Below, piece by piece: positions 46,712-54,441 of a stretch of DNA of 64,000 nt; the stretch's first letter is position 1, and each line of letters starts with the position of its first letter. The notes below the pieces were generated by a model. It ran no database searches. It saw nothing but the letters and a program-made list of their open reading frames with translations, and was not told the origin of the DNA. The stretch comes from Microvirga zambiensis WSM3693 (lineage in GTDB: Bacteria > Pseudomonadota > Alphaproteobacteria > Rhizobiales > Beijerinckiaceae), in the NCBI RefSeq assembly GCF_016735695.1, contig NZ_JAERQD010000010.1:82747-146746 (forward strand), in the 5' to 3' direction. The position numbers and the translations under genes were made by a program.

Positions 46712-47733
46712 TGCGCATATTACTGTCCCAGTTCCGGCATCCCGACGATCGGCTCGAGCGGGAGACAGTGGGCAGCGACGGCGAGCTCATCGTCCAGTCG
46801 CCCAGCGATGGCGCGTGGTCCATGTTGTCGAGGGATATACGCGCAAGCATTGACGGCATCATCCACTCTCCCCCTGGCTCCGACGTGGACGGACTTCCCT
46901 CGGAATATCCGAATGCCAGGGCGCTCGTCCGAGCCGGGGTCGGATATGACGGGCTGGACCTTGAGGCCTGGGGCCGCAATGGCACGGCCATCTTCAACGT
47001 CCCGGATTACGGCACCTCGGAAGTCGCCGATCACGCCATCGGTCTGATGCTGGCACTCACCCGAGGCGTGATCACCTACAACGACGCCATAAGGGCCAAC
47101 ACGGCGACCGGATGGACCCAAGGCATCGCGCCCGCCGTCCGCCGCCTGCGGGATGGAGTCTTCGGGATCGTGGGACTTGGCCGCATAGGATTGGCTACGT
47201 CGATCCGGGCCCGTTCCTTCGGCATGAGGATTGCCTTCTACGATCCATATCTGCCATCCGGCATGGAAATCGCCGTCGGGGCGCAGCGATGCGCGAGCCT
47301 CCACGAATTAATGGCAGTCTCCGACGTCGTCAGTGTCCATGCACCTTCGAGCGAGGAGACGCGTGGTCTCGTCGGCCACGAGGCCTTGGCGCATGCCAAG
47401 CCTGGCCTTATCCTGATCAACACCGCACGCGGCTCGATCGTCGACCTAGACGCACTTCATGATGCTCTTAAGGCGCGGCGGATCATGGCGGCCGCGCTGG
47501 ACGTTCTTCCGGTCGAGCCCGCCGATCCCACCCATCCGCTGATCGACGCGTGGCGCCGCGGGGAGGAGTGGATATCGGGACGGTTGGTTCTCACGCCGCA
47601 TGCTGCGTTCTATTCGCCTTCGTCCGTCATCGACATGCGTGTGAAGAGCGTGGAGACTGTTCTCCGGCACCTCCGGAGTGGCGATCTCTCCAACTGCGTC
47701 AACAGGGAGTTTCTCGTGCGCCACACGGCGTGA
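46711..47733 (+). CDS. D-2-hydroxyacid dehydrogenase (CtBP/SerA-like)
   Basis: This 340-residue NAD-dependent enzyme has GIVGLGRIGLA, NTARGSIVDLDAL, DVLPVEP and LTPHAAF, giving the Arg-Glu-His catalytic set. It begins inside the stop of the E1 fusion gene (TGATG), so the two are translationally coupled; it may supply the 2-oxoacid that the fusion enzyme consumes. A dehydrogenase of the opposite, malate/L-lactate family lies at 50119-51177 in the same cluster. Confidence 0.9.
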   Translation: MRILLSQFRHPDDRLERETVGSDGELIVQSPSDGAWSMLSRDIRASIDGIIHSPPGSDVDGLPSEYPNARALVRAGVGYDGLDLEAWGRNGTAIFNVPDYGTSEVADHAIGLMLALTRGVITYNDAIRANTATGWTQGIAPAVRRLRDGVFGIVGLGRIGLATSIRARSFGMRIAFYDPYLPSGMEIAVGAQRCASLHELMAVSDVVSVHAPSSEETRGLVGHEALAHAKPGLILINTARGSIVDLDALHDALKARRIMAAALDVLPVEPADPTHPLIDAWRRGEEWISGRLVLTPHAAFYSPSSVIDMRVKSVETVLRHLRSGDLSNCVNREFLVRHTA

Positions 47734-47805
47734 CCCGGAGAAGGATGAACAGGCTTTCGGCACGATCCCGGGCGTCCGGGCCGGGGCAAGCGGATAGGTG
47801 ACCCA

Positions 47806-48471
47806 TTGAACTATACGTTCCAGTTCGGCACCGTGATGAACTACTTTCCGGACCTTCTCTCCGGAGCCGTGCTGACGATCCGCCTGTCCGCACTCACGAT
47901 GGTCTTTGGGCTGATCATCGGCATGGCGTGCGCAGTGGCCAAGGCCTATGGTCCGCGACCGCTCCGGTGGCTGGCAACCTCCTACATCGAGCTTATCCGC
48001 AACACGCCGTTCCTGATCCAGCTCTACTTCGTGTTCTTCGCGCTTCCTCACCTCGGCATGCGCCTCAGTCCCAACAACTCGGCCCTGCTTGCGATGGTGA
48101 TCAATCTTGGCGCCTATTCGGCCGAGATCGTACGGGCCGGCGTCGAATCCATCCCGCACGGCCAGATCGAGGCTGGACGGGCCTTAGGGCTGAAACCGCT
48201 CCAAATCGTTCGATTCCTGATCCTGTTCCCAGCCCTGAAGGCGGTCTATCCGGCACTGACCAGCCAGTTCATCCTCGTGCTGCTCGGATCGAGCATCGTC
48301 TCCGCAATCGCCGCGGACGAGCTTACCGCCGTCGCAAACACCCTCAACTCGCAGACATTCCGGAGCTTCGAGATCTACACGATCGTGACGCTCATGTACG
48401 TGGTGATCGTGTTCGGGTTCAGGGCGATATTCACATCGATCTACGCCTATGCCTTCGCGAGGCGCGGATGA
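47806..48471 (+). CDS. Amino-acid-type ABC transporter permease (HisM/GlnP family)
   Basis: This 221-residue inner-membrane permease has the family start NYTFQFGTVMNYFPDLLSGAV, YIELIRNTPFLIQLYF and an EAA loop (QIEAGRALGLKPLQIVRFLI). The start is probably TTG 47806, with AGGTGA upstream; ATG 47836 would remove the typical N-terminus. It pairs with the next permease, 18 bases downstream. Confidence 0.9.
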   Translation: MNYTFQFGTVMNYFPDLLSGAVLTIRLSALTMVFGLIIGMACAVAKAYGPRPLRWLATSYIELIRNTPFLIQLYFVFFALPHLGMRLSPNNSALLAMVINLGAYSAEIVRAGVESIPHGQIEAGRALGLKPLQIVRFLILFPALKAVYPALTSQFILVLLGSSIVSAIAADELTAVANTLNSQTFRSFEIYTIVTLMYVVIVFGFRAIFTSIYAYAFARRG

Positions 48472-48489
48472 CTTCGAGAGGCACAGGAA

Positions 48490-49158
48490 TTGCTGAGAAC
48501 GTTCACTCTCCACGAAGTTTGGATTCTCGTCCTGGCAGCCCGATGGACGATCGCCCTGTCGCTCGCGGCTTTCGTTGGTGGAGGAACGGTCGGCTTCATC
48601 CTCGCCATCGCGAGGATCTCGCCATTCAGGCTTCTGCGATACATCGCGTCCGGCTATATCCAGTTCGTGCAGGCTATACCGGCCCTCATGCTCCTGCTTC
48701 TGTTCTATTACGGCCTGAACCTGTTCGGTATTCGGATCGATGCTTGGACTGCGGCAGTGTTGGCGTTCACCTTGTCGACGAGCGCTTTCCTGGCCGAAAT
48801 CTGGCGCGGTTGCCTCCAGGCTGTTCCTGCAGGGCAATGGGATGCAGCCCGATCGCTCGGGCTGAACTTTCCGAAGGCACTGATCCTGGTCATCATCCCG
48901 CAGGCGGTCCGGATGGCTCTGCCGCCGACGGTCGGATACATGGTGCAGGTCGTGAAGGGAACGTCCCTTGCCGCCCTGATCGGCTTCACGGAACTCGCGA
49001 GGGCCGGCGCCCAGATCAATACCATCACCTTCGAGCCTGTTCTCGTCTTCGGGACGGTGGCAGGCATCTATTTCGTGATTTGCTGGCCCCTGTCGCTCCT
49101 GAGCGGCTATCTGGAAAGGCAATTGAAGGTCGGTCACGTGAACGTCCAAGCCATGTGA
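48490..49158 (+). CDS. Amino-acid-type ABC transporter permease (HisQ family)
   Basis: This 222-residue permease has the EAA loop QWDAARSLGLNFPKALILVI and about five membrane segments, one of them LAAFVGGGTVGFILAIARI. The start is TTG 48490, about nine bases after GAGAGG. It forms the membrane pore with the preceding permease. No ATPase gene is found in this transporter group. Confidence 0.9.
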   Translation: MLRTFTLHEVWILVLAARWTIALSLAAFVGGGTVGFILAIARISPFRLLRYIASGYIQFVQAIPALMLLLLFYYGLNLFGIRIDAWTAAVLAFTLSTSAFLAEIWRGCLQAVPAGQWDAARSLGLNFPKALILVIIPQAVRMALPPTVGYMVQVVKGTSLAALIGFTELARAGAQINTITFEPVLVFGTVAGIYFVICWPLSLLSGYLERQLKVGHVNVQAM

Positions 49159-49243
49159 CCCAACGCTGTACGAGTAGCGGGCGAGAGAAGCCCGCGCGAC
49201 GTATGACCGCCACGACGGCGGGCTGAAAAGGAGGGAGGAGACC

Positions 49244-50047
49244 ATGGATATGCGAGGAATTGTTAAATCCGTGCTCGCGCTGGCTGCGATGGCCGTCATC
49301 GGACTGTCGGCGGCGCCCGGCAGTGCTCAGACCGTCGACGAGATCATCAAGCGCGGCAAGGTCGTCATCGCCATCGACACGACGGTGCCGCCCTACGGCA
49401 TGCTCGACACCAACAACCAGCCGACCGGCATCGACGTCGAGGTGGCGAACCTCATCGGCAAGAACCTCAAGGTTCCCGTCGAGTTCGTCACGGTGAACTC
49501 CCCCGGGCGTATTCCCGCCCTGCTCAGCAACCGTGTCGACATGGTCGTTGCGATTTTCTCGATCACTGCGGAGAGGGCGCTCCAGGTGTCGTTCTCGATC
49601 CCATACGCAGGTCAGTCCGCCGTGCTGATCGCTCCCAAAACGAGCAGCATCAAGGGCCCGGATGACCTCAAGACGCTGAAGGTCGGCGTCACGCGCGGCG
49701 CGCTCGAGGACGGCGCCCTCACGCAAATGAACCCGCCTGGCATGAATCTCCTTCGGTTCGATGACGGACCGTCGGTCGCGCAGGCCATGCTTTCCGGCCA
49801 GATCGATGCCATGGGAGGAGGGGATTACGGTGAAATCTATCTCCGGAAAGGTGCCAAGGGTGAAGAATACGAGCAGAAGTTCCCCCTGAGGGCGGCCCAT
49901 TTCGGGATCGGCATCCGCCGGGGAAATCCCGACCTGCTGCAATGGCTGAACACATTCGTCTATCAGATCAAGAACAGCGGCGAGTTGGACGCGATCTCCC
50001 GCAAATTCCGCGGCGGCCAGCCCATGATTCCGCTGCCGGTATTCTAG
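49244..50047 (+). CDS. Amino-acid-type ABC transporter receptor (family 3)
   Basis: This 267-residue periplasmic receptor has signal peptide IVKSVLALAAMAVIGLSAAPGSAQ and IKRGKVVIAIDTTVPPYGM, then NQPTGIDVEVANLIGKNL. A very strong AAAGGAGGGAGGAGA site precedes the ATG. In this family ligands include amino acids, opines and small hydroxy/oxo acids. Neighbouring 2-hydroxyacid dehydrogenases suggest an acid of that kind. A perfect hairpin follows the gene. Confidence 0.92.
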   Translation: MDMRGIVKSVLALAAMAVIGLSAAPGSAQTVDEIIKRGKVVIAIDTTVPPYGMLDTNNQPTGIDVEVANLIGKNLKVPVEFVTVNSPGRIPALLSNRVDMVVAIFSITAERALQVSFSIPYAGQSAVLIAPKTSSIKGPDDLKTLKVGVTRGALEDGALTQMNPPGMNLLRFDDGPSVAQAMLSGQIDAMGGGDYGEIYLRKGAKGEEYEQKFPLRAAHFGIGIRRGNPDLLQWLNTFVYQIKNSGELDAISRKFRGGQPMIPLPVF

Positions 50048-50063
50048 ATCCCGCAAGTCAAAA

Positions 50064-50087
50064 GGGATGCCGGAGGTCCGGCATCCC
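50064..50087. terminator. Perfect stem-loop after the amino-acid-type receptor gene
   Basis: GGGATGCCGGA and TCCGGCATCCC form a perfect 11-bp stem with a two-base loop, 17 bases after the receptor stop. Four A residues lie just before it. It probably ends most transcripts before the malate/lactate-type dehydrogenase gene. Confidence 0.7.
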
Positions 50088-50118
50088 TGTCAATCGCGAT
50101 ACTCCTTGAGCAAAGTCG

Positions 50119-51177
50119 ATGAACTCCGCTTCCGCTTCGATGATCGTCCCGCCGGACAAGCTTCACGACATCGTCCGCACGATCTTTTCGGCGGCCGGGT
50201 CGACGGACAGGGAAGCACGGCTTGTCGCCGACCATCTCGTCGAGGCAAATCTGCGCGGCCACGACTCTCACGGGGTCGGCATGATCCCCACTTACATCGC
50301 CAATGCACGCGATGGCAGCCTGATCCTGAACCAGACGCTATCCGTCGGCTTCGACAGCGCTTCGCTCGTCGTTCTTGATGGCGGCTTGGGCATCGGCCAA
50401 GTCATGGCCCATGATGCGATCGAAGCAGGAATCGAACGGGCCGCGAATGCCGCCGCCTGCATCGTAGGGCTGCGGAACTCGCATCACATCGGCCGCATAG
50501 GCCATTGGGCCGAGCAATGCGCCGCGGCCGGCCTGATTTCCATCCATTTCGTCAATGTCGTCAGCACCCCGGCGGTCGCGCCGTTTGGTGGCACAAAGGC
50601 GCGCGTCGGCACCAATCCGTTCGCTGTGGGGATCCCGCGGGCTGGTGAGCCTCCCATCATCGTCGATTTCGCGACCAGCCGCCTGGCGGCTGGGAAAGTT
50701 CACGTTGCGTTCAACAAGGGCGTTTCCCTTCCCGATGGGGCCTTGCTGGACGCGGGCGGGCATCCGACGACCGATCCGTCCGCTCTGTTCTCGGATCCGC
50801 CGGGCGCCCTTCTGCCCTTCGGCGAGCATAAGGGCTGGGGTCTGTCCGTTGCCTGCGAGCTTCTTGGCGCCGCTCTCATCGGCGGCAAAACCCAGTCTGG
50901 CCCGAAGCAGAGCAACGCCATCGTGAACTCCATGCTGTCCATCCTCGTCTCACCGGACCGCCTGGGCACAAGGGCGAACCTCGACGACGAGACCGACGCT
51001 TTCGTTTCATGGGCCCGGTCGGAGGCAACGCGTACCGCGCAAATCCTAATGCCCGGTGACCCGGAGCGAGAAACCAAGCGCTGGCGGGAGGCCAACGGCA
51101 TCCCGATCGACGCGAGGACCTGGGAAGAAATCGAGGCAGCAGCCGAATCCGTGGGGGCGAGGGGGGCCCCTGCCTAG
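50119..51177 (+). CDS. Malate/L-lactate dehydrogenase family oxidoreductase (YlbC/ComC type)
   Basis: This 352-residue NAD(P)-dependent enzyme has family motifs LRGHDSHGVG, LRNSHHIGRIGHWAE, KARVGTNPFAVGIP and DFATSRLAAGKV. Members oxidise malate, lactate, ureidoglycolate, 2,3-diketogulonate or (R)-sulfolactate. It is not related in fold to the D-2-hydroxyacid dehydrogenase in the same cluster and usually has a different stereochemical preference. A hairpin separates it from the receptor gene, so it may be expressed at a lower level or from its own promoter. Confidence 0.9.
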   Translation: MNSASASMIVPPDKLHDIVRTIFSAAGSTDREARLVADHLVEANLRGHDSHGVGMIPTYIANARDGSLILNQTLSVGFDSASLVVLDGGLGIGQVMAHDAIEAGIERAANAAACIVGLRNSHHIGRIGHWAEQCAAAGLISIHFVNVVSTPAVAPFGGTKARVGTNPFAVGIPRAGEPPIIVDFATSRLAAGKVHVAFNKGVSLPDGALLDAGGHPTTDPSALFSDPPGALLPFGEHKGWGLSVACELLGAALIGGKTQSGPKQSNAIVNSMLSILVSPDRLGTRANLDDETDAFVSWARSEATRTAQILMPGDPERETKRWREANGIPIDARTWEEIEAAAESVGARGAPA

Positions 51178-51191
51178 ACACGTTGACTCGG

Positions 51192-51209
51192 GCTGAGCCA
51201 CCACTCAGC
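51192..51209. terminator. Short stem-loop between convergent genes
   Basis: GCTGAG and CTCAGC form a perfect 6-bp stem with a six-base loop, 15 bases after the dehydrogenase stop and before the end of the convergent small gene. It may serve both strands; the stem is short, so support is modest. Confidence 0.4.
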
Positions 51210-51257
51210 GGGGCTGGACAGCGGGGTCACGGAGCTTCATGGCTGCGCGACGAGGTG

Positions 51258-51677
51258 TCAGATACCGGTTCCTTTTATCTTGGTGATCATCTCCCAATTG
51301 TCGCCGGCCGCAATTATGCATGTCTTGCCGTCTGACGCCGTCATGACCATTGACCACGATCCGGATGAGGAGGCGAAGACCTCCAGGACCTGCCCGGACT
51401 GTGCCAGGCCGATTCCGACGGGGCTCTCCTTATACTGGTCGGACAACGCCTCCACGAGTTTGTCTCGAGGGCCACATGCCCCTTGCGCATGAGCGGGCTC
51501 GTGAGCAATCGTGATCAAACAACCAAGCGTGAAGATCCCAGCAAGTGGAAGCCGGCGCGAGACTTGGCGCGGACGAGTAGAAACCTTGACTGGGATCGGC
51601 TGTCGACCAGCGAAGAGCGCCTCGAGCCAGTTGGACAGCTTGGGGGCGGAGATCAGGGAAAGGATGTTCAAGCTCAT
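51258..51677 (-). CDS. Small exported or membrane-anchored protein of unknown function
   Basis: This 139-residue protein starts at ATG 51677 behind a near-perfect AGGAGGT site. A basic N-terminal half leads to a hydrophobic segment ending in HAQ (RLPLAGIFTLGCLITIAHEPAHAQ), like a late signal peptide or anchor. The C-terminal domain of about 70 residues (CGPRDKLVEALSDQYKE, VFASSSGSWSMVMTASDGK, AAGDNWE) has two cysteines that could pair. It resembles short periplasmic proteins common in alphaproteobacteria, but I know no assigned function. Confidence 0.75.
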   Translation of the reverse strand: MSLNILSLISAPKLSNWLEALFAGRQPIPVKVSTRPRQVSRRLPLAGIFTLGCLITIAHEPAHAQGACGPRDKLVEALSDQYKESPVGIGLAQSGQVLEVFASSSGSWSMVMTASDGKTCIIAAGDNWEMITKIKGTGI

Positions 51678-52114
51678 CGAAACCTCCTGTTGCTGACTCA
51701 GAGAGTCACACAAAGCTTCGCCGCCTGCTGTGATGCGCGTCACACAATTTCTTCAGGCGATTTCGCGGCCGAACAAGATCGGTTCCTGAGCGATAGGATG
51801 AACTCGGACGGATCCCGACCCCGACGGCTTGGGGGATTTTCATACCCGTTCCAGAGGGGCGTATTCGAGGAGCTAGCGTATGTATCTCCGACAAGTTGAC
51901 ATGGCATCCGTTCTGCCCGGTCCCGATCGGCTCACGTGCAAGATCGCGGATGTCTCCGTCGAGGCCCAGGCTGGGCTTCTCTGATGATGAGGCCAGGAGC
52001 AAGCTTCATCTTGGCTGCCGGCCGAGGCTTGGCTCCGTCACCGGTAGGCGGTACCGTTGACTGACCGAGTCGTATTCAGGTTGGTTCTGGAACTGGCCTA
52101 AAGTCGAGCCCTTT
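51678..52114. other. Intergenic region with no recognised gene
   Basis: About 440 bases lie between the small exported protein and the divergent MFS gene. Short frames are present on both strands but without recognisable products or ribosome-binding sites. Promoters for both genes should lie here; none stands out. Confidence 0.45.
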
Positions 52115-53794
52115 ATGTCGACAAAAGACGCTGAGCCATCGGACAGGAGGATATCTTCCCTGTCCCCGTTCAAGTATCGTATTTTCCTTGCCGTATGGGT
52201 TGCAAGCCTTGCTTCCAACTTTGGTGGAGTGATCCAGTCGGTCGGCGCGGCTTGGCTGATGGCTTCAATCGGCGCTTCGGCAGACCTGGTTGCTCTTGTC
52301 CAGGCCTCGACGGCACTGCCGATCGTGCTGTTCTCTCTCATGGCCGGCGCCATTTCCGATAACTTCGATCGACGCAGAGTGATGCTCGCTTCGCAGATCT
52401 TCCTGCTTGCGGTGTCGATCGCACTCACCCTATGCGCCTATCTCGGCCTCGTCACACCATGGCTTTTGTTGACCTTCACTTTCCTGGTCGGCTGCGGCAC
52501 CGCCTTCAACGGGCCTGCCTGGCAGTCGCTGGTGGGAGAGATGGTCCCCCGGTCGGAACTGCCGGCGGCCATTGCTCTCAACAGCATGGGTTTCAACATT
52601 GCCCGAAGCGTCGGGCCGGCCCTTGGGGGCGTGATCGTTGCTGCGATCGGTGCCTTTGCCGCCTTTGCTGTGAATGCCATCAGCTATATTGGATTGATCG
52701 GCGTGCTGCTGCGCTGGAAGCACGTTCAGTCCCCGAGGACCTTGCCGCCGGAAGGCCTCGCGACCGCCATGGCAGCGGGGATCCGCTATGTCGCCATGTC
52801 CCCCAATCTTGGCGTGGTACTCTTGCGAAGTGCCGTATTCGGACTGGCAGCCATTGCCATCCAGGCCCTGATGCCACTCATCGCCCGCGACCTGATCCGA
52901 GGAGGGCCGCTCACCTATGGCCTGCTGCTTGGGGCCTTTGGCGTTGGTGCGGTTGGCGGTGCCTTGCTCAGCGCCCGCCTGCGGCAGAGCCTGTCGCTCG
53001 AAGGCCTCGTGCGGGTCTCATTCGCTGGTTTCGCCTTATGCGCTGCCGTGGCAGGTCTGAGCGCCTACTTGCCTCTGAGTGCCGCGGCTATGATGATCGG
53101 TGGAGCGAGCTGGGTGTTGGCCCTCTCGAGTTTCAATGCGACGGTACAACTATCCTCGCCGCGCTGGGTTGTTGGCCGGGCCCTCGCGCTCTACCAAATG
53201 GCGACATTCGGCGGGATGGCCCTAGGCAGTTGGATCTGGGGTGCCGTGGCAGAGCGTTTCGGAACAGCGGAGGCTCTCCTTACATCGGCCGTTGTTCTGA
53301 TGGTCGGAGCCGCCCTTGGACGATGGCTTGCTCTCCCCGAGTTGAAGTCGCTCAACCTCGACCCGCTCAATCGTTGGAGTGAGCCTGATATTGCACTTGA
53401 TATCCGGTACCGAAGCGGCCCGATCGTGATCACGATCGAGTACCTCATCCGCGAGGCAGACGCGACAGCATTCCTTGCCATCATGGCGGAGAGGCGGCGC
53501 ACGCGGCGTCGCGACGGGGCACGGCACTGGACGCTTTTGCGCGATATTGAAAACCCACAGATCTGGGTCGAGCGCTATCACAGTCCGACATGGCTGGAAT
53601 ACGTGCGGCACAATCAGCGCCGTACACAAGCCGATGCGGAGATCGGCGACAAGCTTCGAGCGCTCCATCAGGGAGAAGGCCTCCCGAGCGTACGCCGAAT
53701 GATCGAGCGACAGACGGGCACGTCGGCATCGGATCTCGGAAAGCTCACCCATGAACTGTCCGCGCCCCTCACTGACCTGAATCAATCTTCGTAA
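52115..53794 (+). CDS. MFS transporter, MFS_3/EntS type with cytosolic C-terminal domain
   Basis: This 559-residue protein has about 12 membrane segments across residues 20-410, with FSLMAGAISDNFDRRRVML as motif A. About 140 hydrophilic residues follow (YRSGPIVITIEYLI...FLAIMAERRRTRRRDGARHW), resembling a monooxygenase-like alpha/beta barrel. This two-part layout marks the MFS_3 group related to the enterobactin exporter EntS. Transport of a siderophore, drug or other metabolite is likely; no biosynthetic genes are adjacent. No clear ribosome-binding site precedes the ATG. Confidence 0.9.
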   Translation: MSTKDAEPSDRRISSLSPFKYRIFLAVWVASLASNFGGVIQSVGAAWLMASIGASADLVALVQASTALPIVLFSLMAGAISDNFDRRRVMLASQIFLLAVSIALTLCAYLGLVTPWLLLTFTFLVGCGTAFNGPAWQSLVGEMVPRSELPAAIALNSMGFNIARSVGPALGGVIVAAIGAFAAFAVNAISYIGLIGVLLRWKHVQSPRTLPPEGLATAMAAGIRYVAMSPNLGVVLLRSAVFGLAAIAIQALMPLIARDLIRGGPLTYGLLLGAFGVGAVGGALLSARLRQSLSLEGLVRVSFAGFALCAAVAGLSAYLPLSAAAMMIGGASWVLALSSFNATVQLSSPRWVVGRALALYQMATFGGMALGSWIWGAVAERFGTAEALLTSAVVLMVGAALGRWLALPELKSLNLDPLNRWSEPDIALDIRYRSGPIVITIEYLIREADATAFLAIMAERRRTRRRDGARHWTLLRDIENPQIWVERYHSPTWLEYVRHNQRRTQADAEIGDKLRALHQGEGLPSVRRMIERQTGTSASDLGKLTHELSAPLTDLNQSS

Positions 53795-54441
53795 TTCTCG
53801 AAACGGGCGGTATCGTTCGCTCGAAAGACGGCGGGATAAACGCGGCGCTGTTTGTGGGCTGCGCCAGTAGACGTGCGGCTACGATCCTAAGGCACAAGCA
53901 TCACTTTTCTGAATGGCGACCTGATCACCTGTGACCATCTCGATCGCACGCAGTTCTGGCTCGATGCCCTGTTGGCCAAGGAAAAGTTTATACACCCAGA
54001 CGCATTCAGGTTCTCTCGACGCCCGTCGCGATGGAACTGGTGATGCGTGGATTGGGAATCCAGGCGGCCGCAGGATACACCCTGGTTAGCCGACTGACTC
54101 GATGAGCTTCTGGCGTTCCCGAACGGACGGCATGACGATCAGGTCAACGCAACTAGGCAGGCCCTATCTGACGGCCCGTACTCAACGCTTGCATGCAAGC
54201 GAGGACCTTCGCGAAGGGCCCAAAAGCGTGAGGCGGCCCTCTGGATTGAAGCGGCCTAATGGAGTTGAACACGGATACTCAGCGCGCTGACAAGTTACAT
54301 TCTCAGGCGTTATTCCTTCATCGTATGTAAGATATTGAGCGGTGTCGATAGGCTAGTACGATCGCGCTTGCTAGACCGAAGTTCCACGATTTTCCATCCC
54401 AGATAACCGGCCATGTGATTCTCGCCATCCACCGAGCGGCA
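53795..54441. other. Degenerate intergenic region, partly phage-derived
   Basis: About 650 bases between the MFS gene and the RTX gene hold several short frames broken by stops. The recognisable part is the terminase relic described separately at 54071-54259. The remainder (53795-54070 and 54260-54441) shows no identifiable product. Confidence 0.5.
54071..54259 (+). pseudogene. Relic of a phage terminase large subunit (C-terminal end)
   Basis: Reading from 54071 gives QDTPWLAD, a TGA stop, then LDELLAFPNGRHDDQVNA followed by a divergent tail to TAA at 54257. This matches the C-terminal signature of phage terminase large subunits, where PWLADF..ELLAFPNG(R/K)HDDQVD precedes the end of the nuclease domain. 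Only this corner is left and an internal stop interrupts it, so it is non-functional. No other phage gene was seen nearby. Confidence 0.6.
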
